Of a stretch of 5,165 nt of DNA, positions 1 to 5,165 are shown piece by piece. The notes below the pieces were generated by a model, which saw nothing but the letters and a program-made list of their open reading frames with translations, did no database searches and had not been told where the DNA came from. A program made the translations under genes and the position numbers. Positions within the stretch are counted from its first letter, which is position 1. Each line of letters begins with the position of its first letter. Origin of the DNA: an uncultured Curtobacterium sp. (lineage in GTDB: Bacteria; Actinomycetota; Actinomycetes; Actinomycetales; Microbacteriaceae); assembly GCA_913774725.1 (NCBI GenBank), contig CAJYIG010000162.1, forward strand, positions 1 to 5,165. Direction: 5' to 3'.

Positions 1-475
1 CCCCTGGGGAGACGGTCTGGAGGCTCGTGGTCGCCACCGCGGGCGCCACCGGCAGGTGCTCGGTCACCGCATCCGCGTACCCGTACGCCGCGGTCGACGG
101 CGGGACCGCCGCCGGGGGCGTCGCCGGCGCGGCCTGCGGCTGCGCCACCGGCACGGCGACGGGGTCACCGGCGGGCGGCGGCCACGACGACCCACCGGCC
201 GGGGTCGTCCCCGTGGCCACCGTGCCGAGCGGGTCGCCCCAGACAGCCGATGCCTCCCAGCCGCCCTCGGTCGACAGGTCGTAGACGGCGTTGCTCGACG
301 TCGGCACGGCGGGCTGGTCGGTCGGCGTCACCGCGTGCGCCGACGCCGCAGCGGCCGCAGCAGCAGCCGCGAGCCGCGCAGCCCGACGGCCACCGACCTC
401 GTTGCCCGGACTCCCGGGGTGCCACCCGGCGACGGGGTCGTCGCCGGCCTCGATGTCGTACACCGATTCGTTCAT
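1..475 (-). CDS. Ala/Pro-rich low-complexity protein, 5' part only, second gene of the pilB operon
   Basis: This reading frame starts at ATG 475-473 and stays open to the left edge, so 158 codons are visible and the C-terminus is missing. The start lies 18 bp after the pilB stop codon. A GGGAG (486-490) sits 10 nt upstream, which suggests co-transcription and a role linked to pili. The first 30 residues are acidic and Gly-rich. Then come RRAARL, a run of nine alanines (36-44), and SAHAV (45-49). From about residue 80 the chain is dominated by Pro, Ala, Val and Thr, as in disordered linkers. A short motif occurs twice: SVYDI near residue 4 and AVYDL near residue 63, each followed by a Gly/Trp-rich stretch. 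No catalytic domain is visible. It could be the extended N-terminus of a PilT-type retraction ATPase or another pilus protein, because PilT often follows PilB; this is inference from context only. The RR plus Ala run ending in AHA faintly resembles an export signal, but it starts too far in and is too weakly hydrophobic to call. Confidence 0.72.
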   Translation of the reverse strand, partial: MNESVYDIEAGDDPVAGWHPGSPGNEVGGRRAARLAAAAAAAAASAHAVTPTDQPAVPTSSNAVYDLSTEGGWEASAVWGDPLGTVATGTTPAGGSSWPPPAGDPVAVPVAQPQAAPATPPAAVPPSTAAYGYADAVTEHLPVAPAVATTSLQTVSPG

Positions 476-493
476 CGTCCTCGTGCTCCCGGG

Positions 494-2164
494 CTACGCG
501 ACCACGCGCAGGATCTCGTCGACGCTGGTCAGGCCGAGCTTGACCTTCTCCCACCCGTCCTGCCGGAGCGTGAGCATGCCCTGCTGCTGGGCGACGCGGC
601 TGATCTCGGCGCTCGAGGCGCGCGCGACCGCGAGGCGCTCGATCTCCTCGGTCACGGTCATGACCTCGTGCAGGGCGATGCGGCCGCGGTACCCGGTGTT
701 CGAGCAGACGGCGCACCCGACCGGCGCGGAGAACTCCGGCACGGCCGCGTCCGGACGGTCGAGGAACCCGAGCGCGTGCAGCTGCTCGGCCTCGTACACG
801 GCAGGGGCCTTGCACCGGTCGCAGAGCCGGCGGGCCAGCCGCTGGGCGACCACCGAGTCGAGCGCGGACCCGACCAGGAAGGGCTCGATGTCCATCTCCG
901 TCAGACGGGTGACGGCCGACGGGGCGTCGTTCGTGTGCAGGGTGGAGAGCACCAGGTGCCCGGTGAGCGAGGCCTCGATCGCGATCTGCGCGGTCTCGTG
1001 GTCGCGGATCTCACCGAGGAGCACCACGTCCGGGTCGGATCGAAGGATCGAGCGCAGCGCGGACGCGAAGGTCAGGCCGGCCTTCGGGTTGACCTGCACC
1101 TGGTTGATCCCGGCCATCCGGTACTCGACCGGGTCCTCGACCGTGATGACGTTGATCTCGGGCTTCGCGACGGCGTTGAGCGTCGTGTACAGCGTGGTGG
1201 ACTTGCCCGAACCGGTGGGCCCGGTGACCAGGATCATGCCGTACGGCTTCGAGTAGGACCGCTGGTACGCCTGGAAGTTCTGCTCCAGCAGGTTGAGGTC
1301 CTTGAGCGTCAGCGACGTGTTGGTGTTGTCGAGGATGCGCATGACGACCTTCTCGCCCCACACCGTGGGCAGCGTCGCCACGCGCAGGTCGATCTGCCGG
1401 CCGCCGTGCCGCACCGACATCCGGCCGTCCTGCGGCTTCCGACGCTCGGCGATGTCGATGTCGCTCATGATCTTGAGCCGGCTGATCACGCCGTTCTGGA
1501 TGTTCTTCGGGGCCGGCGCCATCTCGTGCAGCACACCGTCGATGCGGTAGCGCACCCGGACCTCGTGCTCGCCCGGCTCGATGTGGATGTCGGAGGCGTG
1601 GTCCTGGATCGCCTGCGACACGAGCAGGTTGACGAAGCGGACGATCGGGACGTCGTCGAGCGCACCGTCGGTCAGGTCCACCTGCTGCTGGGTCTGCGCG
1701 GCCGACTGGTCCTCGAGCGACGAGGTCAGGTCGTTCAGCTCGTCGTCCGCACGCAGGTACCGGTCGAGGGCGCTGACGAGGTCGCGCTCCTCCACCTGGA
1801 GCGGCTTGATCGCGCGACCCGATGCGGTGCGGGCGTCGTCGATCGCGAGCACGTTCGACGGGTTCACCATCGCCAGCACGAGCGTCTCGCCCTCGAACCC
1901 GATGCCGAGCACGCCGTGGCGACGGCAGAGCGCCGCGGGCAGCATCGACACCGCGGTGCCGTCGACCGGGTAGTCGGTCAGCGGCACCGTGTGGGAGTTG
2001 TTCGAGGCCGCGCGCGCCGTGATGTACTGCGCCTCGCTCACGACGCCCTGGTCCACCAGGGAACGGATGGCACGCTCGTCGATCGCCTCGTCGCCGGTCA
2101 TGGAGTCGAGGTGTTCGATCGGCAGTGCGCCGTTGAGGATGAGGATCTCGGACAGGGTGGCCAT
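494..2164 (-). CDS. pilB: type IV pilus assembly ATPase, PilB/GspE family
   Basis: This 556-residue protein is a hexameric cytoplasmic motor ATPase that drives pilin polymerisation at the inner-membrane platform. An N-terminal T2SSE_N/MshEN-like domain spans about residues 1-140 (two helical repeats, then YPVDGTAVSMLPAALCRRHGV). The GspE N2 domain follows at about 170-280 (SDIHIEP, RYRIDGVL, RRKPQDGR). In the motor core, Walker A is GPTGSGKS (315-322), the Asp box is ITVEDPVE (340-347), Walker B is DPDVVLLGEIRD (377-388) and the His box is TGHLVLSTLHTN (401-412). The tetracysteine zinc motif C448-C451/C484-C487 is present; it marks PilB/GspE extension ATPases rather than PilT. ATG 2164-2162 is chosen because GAAGGAGG lies 11 nt upstream and the family N-terminus begins there. 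The frame stays open to 2530, but the extra 122 residues are Pro/Arg-rich and unlike the family. In MshEN repeat 1 the usual Arg and Gly are Thr3 and Ser5. The length is normal for PilB. GspE of a type II system is the alternative, but it is unlikely in a Gram-positive organism. Confidence 0.95.
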   Translation of the reverse strand: MATLSEILILNGALPIEHLDSMTGDEAIDERAIRSLVDQGVVSEAQYITARAASNNSHTVPLTDYPVDGTAVSMLPAALCRRHGVLGIGFEGETLVLAMVNPSNVLAIDDARTASGRAIKPLQVEERDLVSALDRYLRADDELNDLTSSLEDQSAAQTQQQVDLTDGALDDVPIVRFVNLLVSQAIQDHASDIHIEPGEHEVRVRYRIDGVLHEMAPAPKNIQNGVISRLKIMSDIDIAERRKPQDGRMSVRHGGRQIDLRVATLPTVWGEKVVMRILDNTNTSLTLKDLNLLEQNFQAYQRSYSKPYGMILVTGPTGSGKSTTLYTTLNAVAKPEINVITVEDPVEYRMAGINQVQVNPKAGLTFASALRSILRSDPDVVLLGEIRDHETAQIAIEASLTGHLVLSTLHTNDAPSAVTRLTEMDIEPFLVGSALDSVVAQRLARRLCDRCKAPAVYEAEQLHALGFLDRPDAAVPEFSAPVGCAVCSNTGYRGRIALHEVMTVTEEIERLAVARASSAEISRVAQQQGMLTLRQDGWEKVKLGLTSVDEILRVVA

Positions 2165-2175
2165 GTGTCCCGGGG

Positions 2176-2183
2176 CCTCCTTC
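2176..2183 (-). promoter_or_regulatory. ribosome binding site of pilB
   Basis: Read on the minus strand this is GAAGGAGG, a near-perfect anti-Shine-Dalgarno match, with 11 nt between it and ATG 2164-2162. It decides the pilB start against the much longer upstream open frame. Confidence 0.85.
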
Positions 2184-2235
2184 GGGTCGAGACCGGGTCG
2201 TGGGGGTGTGCCCCGCAGCGGCGCGGCGCCCGTCC

Positions 2236-2241
2236 ACGCTA
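2236..2241 (-). promoter_or_regulatory. candidate -10 element for pilB
   Basis: On the minus strand this reads TAGCGT, fitting the actinobacterial TANNNT -10 pattern. It would start a transcript near 2229 with a leader of about 65 nt. No good -35 hexamer lies at 16-19 bp; the nearest TTG-like box (TTGTGG) is 27 bp away. This is a weak call. Confidence 0.25.
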
Positions 2242-2300
2242 CGGCCGCCCGGTCCGGCCCCCGCAGTCCCACAACGAGGGGGCGACGGGGTGGCGTGTGC

Positions 2301-2330
2301 CCCCAGTGCTGGGGTACCGACGGGTACCGA
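2301..2330. repeat. 14-bp inverted repeat abutting a 9-bp direct repeat, operator-like
   Basis: CCCCAG-TG-CTGGGG (2301-2314) is a two-fold symmetric site with 6-bp arms. It runs into two exact copies of GGGTACCGA at 2312-2320 and 2322-2330, spaced 10 bp apart and so on the same face of the helix. The site is 137-166 bp upstream of the pilB start and over 200 bp upstream of the VOC start. Binding by a regulator is inferred from the geometry only, and the protein is unknown. Confidence 0.35.
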
Positions 2331-2432
2331 GTGGTCCGGCTGGCGGTCGTCATGCGTCGATGCTCCGGCTCCGGCACGTCGGCGCGGGGTCCGGACCGGG
2401 TGTCGGTGGACGGGACGTCCACGGCCGTGCCT

Positions 2433-2493
2433 GTGCAGGAGGGTGCCGGCACGTGCAGGAAGAGCGGTGCAGCACCGGCCGGGGCACCTGCAC
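2433..2493. repeat. cluster of GTGCAGG repeats and short palindromes
   Basis: GTGCAGGA occurs at 2433-2440 and again at 2453-2460, exactly 20 bp (two helical turns) apart. An inverted copy, CCTGCAC, lies at 2487-2493. Between and beside them are the palindromes GTGCCGGCAC (2443-2452) and CGGTGC-A-GCACCG (2465-2477). The cluster lies 46-106 bp upstream of the VOC gene start, where a regulator could act. GC-rich sequence yields such short repeats fairly often, so function is uncertain. Confidence 0.35.
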
Positions 2494-2503
2494 GAGGAAC
2501 CCC

Positions 2504-2533
2504 TCGACGTGCGGGGCCGCTGCGCGCCATGAT
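2504..2533 (+). promoter_or_regulatory. candidate promoter of the VOC gene, leaderless arrangement
   Basis: TCGACG (2504-2509, four of six matches to the TTGACA -35 box) is followed after 18 bp by CATGAT (2528-2533, four of six matches to TATAAT, including the key A2 and T6). The expected start of transcription falls at or next to the ATG at 2539. No Shine-Dalgarno sequence is seen upstream of that ATG. This fits a leaderless mRNA, which is common in actinobacteria. Confidence 0.4.
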
Positions 2534-2538
2534 GAGAC

Positions 2539-2904
2539 ATGGACATCACGAGCGTGACCGTGGGGCTCCCCGTCTCCGACATCGAGGCGTCCTGCCTCTG
2601 GTACGGCGCAGTGTTCCAGCGGGCAGATCCGGACCTCGAGCCCGAGGACGGCGTGGTGGAGTACGAGATCGGCGGCATCTGGCTGCAGCTGTACCTCGAC
2701 GCCGACGCCGAGCGACGCCCCGCGACCGTCCGCTTCGGCGTCGACGACGTCCGGTCGCAGCACGCCCGCATCGGGTCGCTCGGCATCGACGTCGGACCGG
2801 TCGAGTGCGTCGACGGCGCCGTCGACTGGTTCGACGTCCGTGACCCCGACGGCAACGTCCTCAGCCTGTACTCGCTGGTCGACGAGAAGGGCCGCACCGC
2901 CTGA
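2539..2904 (+). CDS. VOC family (glyoxalase/bleomycin resistance fold) protein
   Basis: This 121-residue protein is the usual length for a one-domain VOC protein, which forms a two-module beta-alpha-beta-beta-beta fold and normally dimerises. Module 1 is VTVGLPVSDIEASCLWYGAVF (about 6-26) followed by the strands VVEYEIGGIWLQLYL (39-53). Module 2 is TVRFGVDDVRSQHARIGSLGI (63-83), ending in the hallmark WFDVRDPDGNVLSLYS (97-112). The four positions that usually carry the metal ligands (His, Glu, His, Glu) appear to be Thr7, Gln50, Thr63 and Ser109. A metal-dependent glyoxalase or dioxygenase role is therefore unlikely, and a ligand-binding or drug-sequestering role is possible. The substrate cannot be named. 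ATG 2539 is the first codon matching the family N-terminus, and the two ATGs just upstream (2529, 2532) are out of frame. The gene stands alone, divergent from pilB and convergent with rpoC. It is cytoplasmic, with no signal peptide. Confidence 0.88.
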   Translation: MDITSVTVGLPVSDIEASCLWYGAVFQRADPDLEPEDGVVEYEIGGIWLQLYLDADAERRPATVRFGVDDVRSQHARIGSLGIDVGPVECVDGAVDWFDVRDPDGNVLSLYSLVDEKGRTA

Positions 2905-2939
2905 GACCCGACCGACCGGCGGAGACCCGACCGACCGGC
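2903..2939 (+). repeat. tandem 18-bp direct repeat overlapping the VOC stop codon
   Basis: GAGACCCGACCGACCGGC occurs exactly at 2903-2920 and again at 2922-2939, with one base between copies. The first copy begins inside the TGA stop (2902-2904), so the second probably arose by local duplication of the gene's 3' end. CCGACCGACCGG is itself internally repetitive (GACC units). Confidence 0.9.
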
Positions 2940-2940
2940 C

Positions 2941-2980
2941 GACGGGAGGCACGGGGCGGGCCCGCCACGAGCCTCCCGTC
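2941..2980 (+). repeat. nested inverted repeat, possible terminator of the VOC gene
   Basis: GACGGGAGGC (2941-2950) pairs perfectly with GCCTCCCGTC (2971-2980). Inside the loop lies a second perfect palindrome, GGCGGGCCCGCC (2955-2966). The structure follows the VOC stop by 36 bp. It has no T-tract after it, so it may be an auxiliary terminator, a transcript-stabilising hairpin, or a copy of a dispersed palindromic element. Confidence 0.6.
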
Positions 2981-3000
2981 CGGCCCTGGTCCAGCAACGA

Positions 3001-3036
3001 GGAAGGCCCCCGCATCCGAGGATGCGGGGGCCTTCC
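3001..3036. terminator. bidirectional intrinsic terminator between the VOC gene and rpoC
   Basis: GGAAGGCCCCCGCATCC (3001-3017) is followed by GA and then its exact complement (3020-3036), giving a perfect 17-bp stem with a minimal loop. It lies 15 bp beyond the rpoC stop and 96 bp beyond the VOC stop, in the gap between convergent genes. The stem ends in CCTTCC on both strands, so there is only a short T-run. This is typical of terminators in very GC-rich actinobacteria. Confidence 0.88.
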
Positions 3037-3051
3037 GGGTTCAGCTCAGGC

Positions 3052-5165
3052 TCAGTTGTAGGTGCCCGGCGTGAAGTCGTCCGACGAGAAGCTGTCGAAG
3101 TCGACGAAGCTCAGGTCGGCGTCCGAGAACGAGGAGTCGTCGGCGAAGATGCGGTTGGGGTACCGCTCCGCCTTGGCTTCCTCGGTCGCGGCGACGTCCA
3201 CGTCACGGTACCGGCTGAGGCCCGTCCCGGCGGGGATGAGCTTACCGATGATGACGTTCTCCTTGAGGCCGACGAGGTGGTCCTGCTTGCCCTCCATGGC
3301 CGCCTGCGTGAGGACGCGGGTGGTCTCCTGGAAGGACGCGGCGGACAGCCACGACTCGGTCGCGAGGGACGCCTTCGTGATGCCCATGACCTCCTGGCGA
3401 GCCGAGGCGGTCTTGCGACCCTCCTGCAGCGCCGCACGGTTCAGCGCGTTGTAGCGCGACCGGTCGACGAGCTCACCCGGCAGCAGGTCGGTGTCGCCGT
3501 GGTCGACGACGGTGACCTTGCGGAGCATCTGGCGGACGATGACCTCGATGTGCTTGTCGTGGATCGGCACGCCCTGCGAGCCGTACACGTCCTGCACACC
3601 GTTGACGAGGTGCTTCTGGACCTCGCGCACACCCTTGACCCGGAGGACCTCCTTCGGGTCCACCGTGCCGGCGATGAACTGCTCGCCGAGCTCGACGTGC
3701 TGGCCGTCCTCGATGAGGAGGGTCGCACGCTTGAGCACCGGGTAGATGAACGGCTCGTCGCCGTTGTCCGGCGTGAGGATGATCCGACGACCCTTGTCCG
3801 TGTCCTCGATCGTGACGCGGCCGGGGGCCTCGGCGATCGGGGACGCGCCCTTCGGGGTGCGGGCCTCGAAGAGCTCGGTCACGCGGGGCAGACCCTGCGT
3901 GATGTCGTCGGCCGAGGCCGAACCACCCGTGTGGAAGGTACGCATCGTCAGCTGGGTACCGGGCTCACCGATGGACTGGGCGGCGATGATGCCGACCGCC
4001 TCGCCGATGTCGACGAGGTTGCCCGTGGCGAGCGAACGGCCGTAGCACTTCGCGCAGACACCGACGGCGGACTCGCAGGTCAGGACCGAGCGCACCTTGA
4101 TGCTCTCGACACCCGCCTCGAGCAGCGTGTCCAGCAGGACGTCACCGACGTCCGAGCCGGCCTCGGCGACCACGGTGCCGTTCGCGTCCACGGCCTCGAC
4201 GGCCAGGGTGCGCGAGTACACCGTGTTCTCGACGCGCGGGTCGCGGACGAGCCCGCCGTCCTCGCCCTTGGTCGCGATCGGGAGCTCGAGGCCACGGGTC
4301 GTCCCGCAGTCGTCCTCACGGATGATGACGTCCTGCGACACGTCCACGAGACGACGGGTCAGGTAGCCCGAGTCGGCGGTACGGAGAGCCGTGTCCGCCA
4401 GACCCTTGCGGGCACCGTGCGTGGCGATGAAGTACTCCGCCACGGTCAGGCCCTCGCGGTACGAGTTGATGATCGGGCGGGCGATGATCTCACCCTTCGG
4501 GTTGTTCACCAGACCACGCATACCGGCGATGTTGCGCACCTGCAGCCAGTTACCACGAGCACCCGACGAGACCATGCGGTTGATGGTGTTGTCGATCGGG
4601 AAGTTGTCGCGCATCTCCTGCGCGATCTCGTTCGTGGCCTCGGTCCAGATCTTGATCAGGTCGGCGCGGCGCTCCGCGTCGGTGATCAGACCCTTGTCGA
4701 ACTCGCCCTGGACCTTGGCGGCCTGGACCTCGTAGCCCGCGATGATCTCCTTCTTGCGAGGAGGCGTCACGACGTCCGACAGCGCCACGGTCACACCGGA
4801 GCGCGTGCCCCAGTAGAAGCCCGCGTCCTTGATCCGGTCCAGCGCGGCGGCCGTCTCGGTCTTGGAGTAGCGCTCGGCGAGGTCGTTGACGATCGCGGAG
4901 AGGGTGCCCTTGTCGGTGACGCGCTGCACGAACGGGTAGTCCGCCGGCAGGGTCTCGTTGAAGAGCGCGCGGCCCAGCGTGGTCTCGAGGAGGATCGACT
5001 GACCCACCTCGTAGCCCTCGGGAGCCTCGCCCTCGGCGAAGTGGACACCCGACATGCGGATCTTCACCATCGCGTTGAGGTCCAGCGTGTTCTGGTCCTT
5101 CGCCATGATCGCCTCGGCGACCGAGGAGAACGAACGGCCCTCACCGACGGCGCCCTCGCGGACGG
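3052..5165 (-). CDS. rpoC: DNA-directed RNA polymerase subunit beta', C-terminal part
   Basis: The frame enters from the right edge ([12 protein letters not shown]...) and ends at TGA 3054-3052. About 703 residues are visible, roughly the last 55% of an actinobacterial beta' of about 1290. The Met at 5106 is internal, not a start. Numbered from it, the F-loop region has [18 protein letters not shown] (181-198). The bridge helix is [20 protein letters not shown] (217-236) plus [16 protein letters not shown]. The second zinc site is C267, C344, C351, C354. The trigger loop is [16 protein letters not shown] (380-395); its M388, R389 and H392 match E. coli M932, R933 and H936. The large trigger-loop insertion of gammaproteobacteria (SI3) is absent. 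The Mg-binding NADFDGD motif lies upstream, outside the window. The tail is acidic and Ser/Asp-rich, ending [10 protein letters not shown]. With alpha, beta, omega and sigma it forms the RNA polymerase that transcribes all genes. No frameshift or other damage is seen. Confidence 0.99.
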   Translation of the reverse strand, partial: VREGAVGEGRSFSSVAEAIMAKDQNTLDLNAMVKIRMSGVHFAEGEAPEGYEVGQSILLETTLGRALFNETLPADYPFVQRVTDKGTLSAIVNDLAERYSKTETAAALDRIKDAGFYWGTRSGVTVALSDVVTPPRKKEIIAGYEVQAAKVQGEFDKGLITDAERRADLIKIWTEATNEIAQEMRDNFPIDNTINRMVSSGARGNWLQVRNIAGMRGLVNNPKGEIIARPIINSYREGLTVAEYFIATHGARKGLADTALRTADSGYLTRRLVDVSQDVIIREDDCGTTRGLELPIATKGEDGGLVRDPRVENTVYSRTLAVEAVDANGTVVAEAGSDVGDVLLDTLLEAGVESIKVRSVLTCESAVGVCAKCYGRSLATGNLVDIGEAVGIIAAQSIGEPGTQLTMRTFHTGGSASADDITQGLPRVTELFEARTPKGASPIAEAPGRVTIEDTDKGRRIILTPDNGDEPFIYPVLKRATLLIEDGQHVELGEQFIAGTVDPKEVLRVKGVREVQKHLVNGVQDVYGSQGVPIHDKHIEVIVRQMLRKVTVVDHGDTDLLPGELVDRSRYNALNRAALQEGRKTASARQEVMGITKASLATESWLSAASFQETTRVLTQAAMEGKQDHLVGLKENVIIGKLIPAGTGLSRYRDVDVAATEEAKAERYPNRIFADDSSFSDADLSFVDFDSFSSDDFTPGTYN

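Larger units (their letters stand above)
2165..2538. other. divergent intergenic region between pilB and the VOC gene
   Basis: This 374-bp stretch has no frame with both a family-like sequence and a ribosome binding site. Open frames crossing it are Arg/Pro-rich, as expected by chance in GC-rich DNA. It must hold the promoters of the two divergent genes. It contains several short repeats: a 14-bp inverted repeat (2301-2314), a 9-bp direct repeat with 10-bp period (2312-2330), and a cluster of GTGCAGG-type repeats and short palindromes (2413-2493). No tRNA-like or riboswitch-like structure was recognised by eye. Confidence 0.7.

Noticed and set aside
241..420. A possible frameshift in the Ala-rich gene after pilB
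   Set aside because: A first reading suggested a frame change near 310. Re-reading the bases showed that one frame runs intact from 475 to the edge.
2165..2530. A longer N-terminus for PilB using the in-frame ATG at 2530
   Set aside because: The additional 122 residues are Pro/Arg-rich and unlike PilB. The strong GAAGGAGG site and family N-terminus support the start at 2164.
56..2557. An 833-codon open frame on the plus strand, antisense to pilB and its neighbour
   Set aside because: It is Arg/Gly/Val/Asp-rich with no domain, lacks a ribosome binding site, and spans two real genes plus an intergenic region. Long antisense frames are an expected by-product of GC-rich codon bias.
1011..2897. 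A 628-codon minus-strand frame crossing pilB, the intergenic region and the VOC gene
   Set aside because: It is Arg/Pro/Gly-rich without motifs and conflicts with two well-supported genes on different strands. It is a compositional shadow.
2350..3015. A 221-codon minus-strand frame over the VOC gene
   Set aside because: It is antisense to a clear VOC gene, runs through the terminator region, and shows no recognisable domain.
3062..4735. Several plus-strand frames of 79-130 codons inside rpoC
   Set aside because: They are Ser/Arg/Thr-rich antisense shadows of the highly conserved rpoC frame.
5104..5106. The ATG at 5106 as the start of a short rpoC-like gene
   Set aside because: The frame continues upstream to the window edge with conserved beta' sequence ([12 protein letters not shown]), so this Met is internal.

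Overview
The window is about 70% G+C, with strong G/C bias at third codon positions. It contains a characteristic actinobacterial RNA polymerase beta' subunit that has no insertion in its trigger loop. Together these point to a high-GC actinobacterium, most likely family Microbacteriaceae (Curtobacterium-like). That taxonomic call rests on protein style and base composition and was not confirmed by a search.

Layout: (1) Positions 1-475, minus strand: the 5' part of an Ala/Pro-rich, low-complexity protein that runs off the left edge. (2) Positions 494-2164, minus strand: a complete PilB/GspE-type secretion-superfamily ATPase that powers type IV pilus assembly. Only 18 bp separate it from the gene after it, so the two look like one operon reading leftward out of the window. 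(3) Positions 2165-2538: a 374-bp divergent intergenic region with no convincing gene. It holds the pilB ribosome binding site, weak promoter candidates for both directions, and clusters of short direct and inverted repeats. (4) Positions 2539-2904, plus strand: a small single-domain VOC (glyoxalase/bleomycin-resistance fold) protein, probably translated from a leaderless or nearly leaderless mRNA. (5) Positions 2905-3051: a convergent intergenic region with a tandem 18-bp repeat, a nested inverted repeat and a perfect 36-bp palindrome that should act as a bidirectional terminator. (6) Positions 3052-5165, minus strand: the C-terminal half of rpoC, entering from the right edge.

Functionally there are three units: the end of the core-transcription rpoBC operon, a stand-alone VOC gene, and the start of a type IV pilus operon. 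I see no CRISPR array, transposase, integrase, tRNA, rRNA or toxin-antitoxin pair. Nothing in the coding regions suggests recent transfer. I did not find a clearly novel system. The items most worth a second look are the PilB N-terminal domain with a degraded c-di-GMP signature, the low-complexity protein downstream of pilB, the VOC protein lacking all canonical metal ligands, and the repeat-rich intergenic regions.
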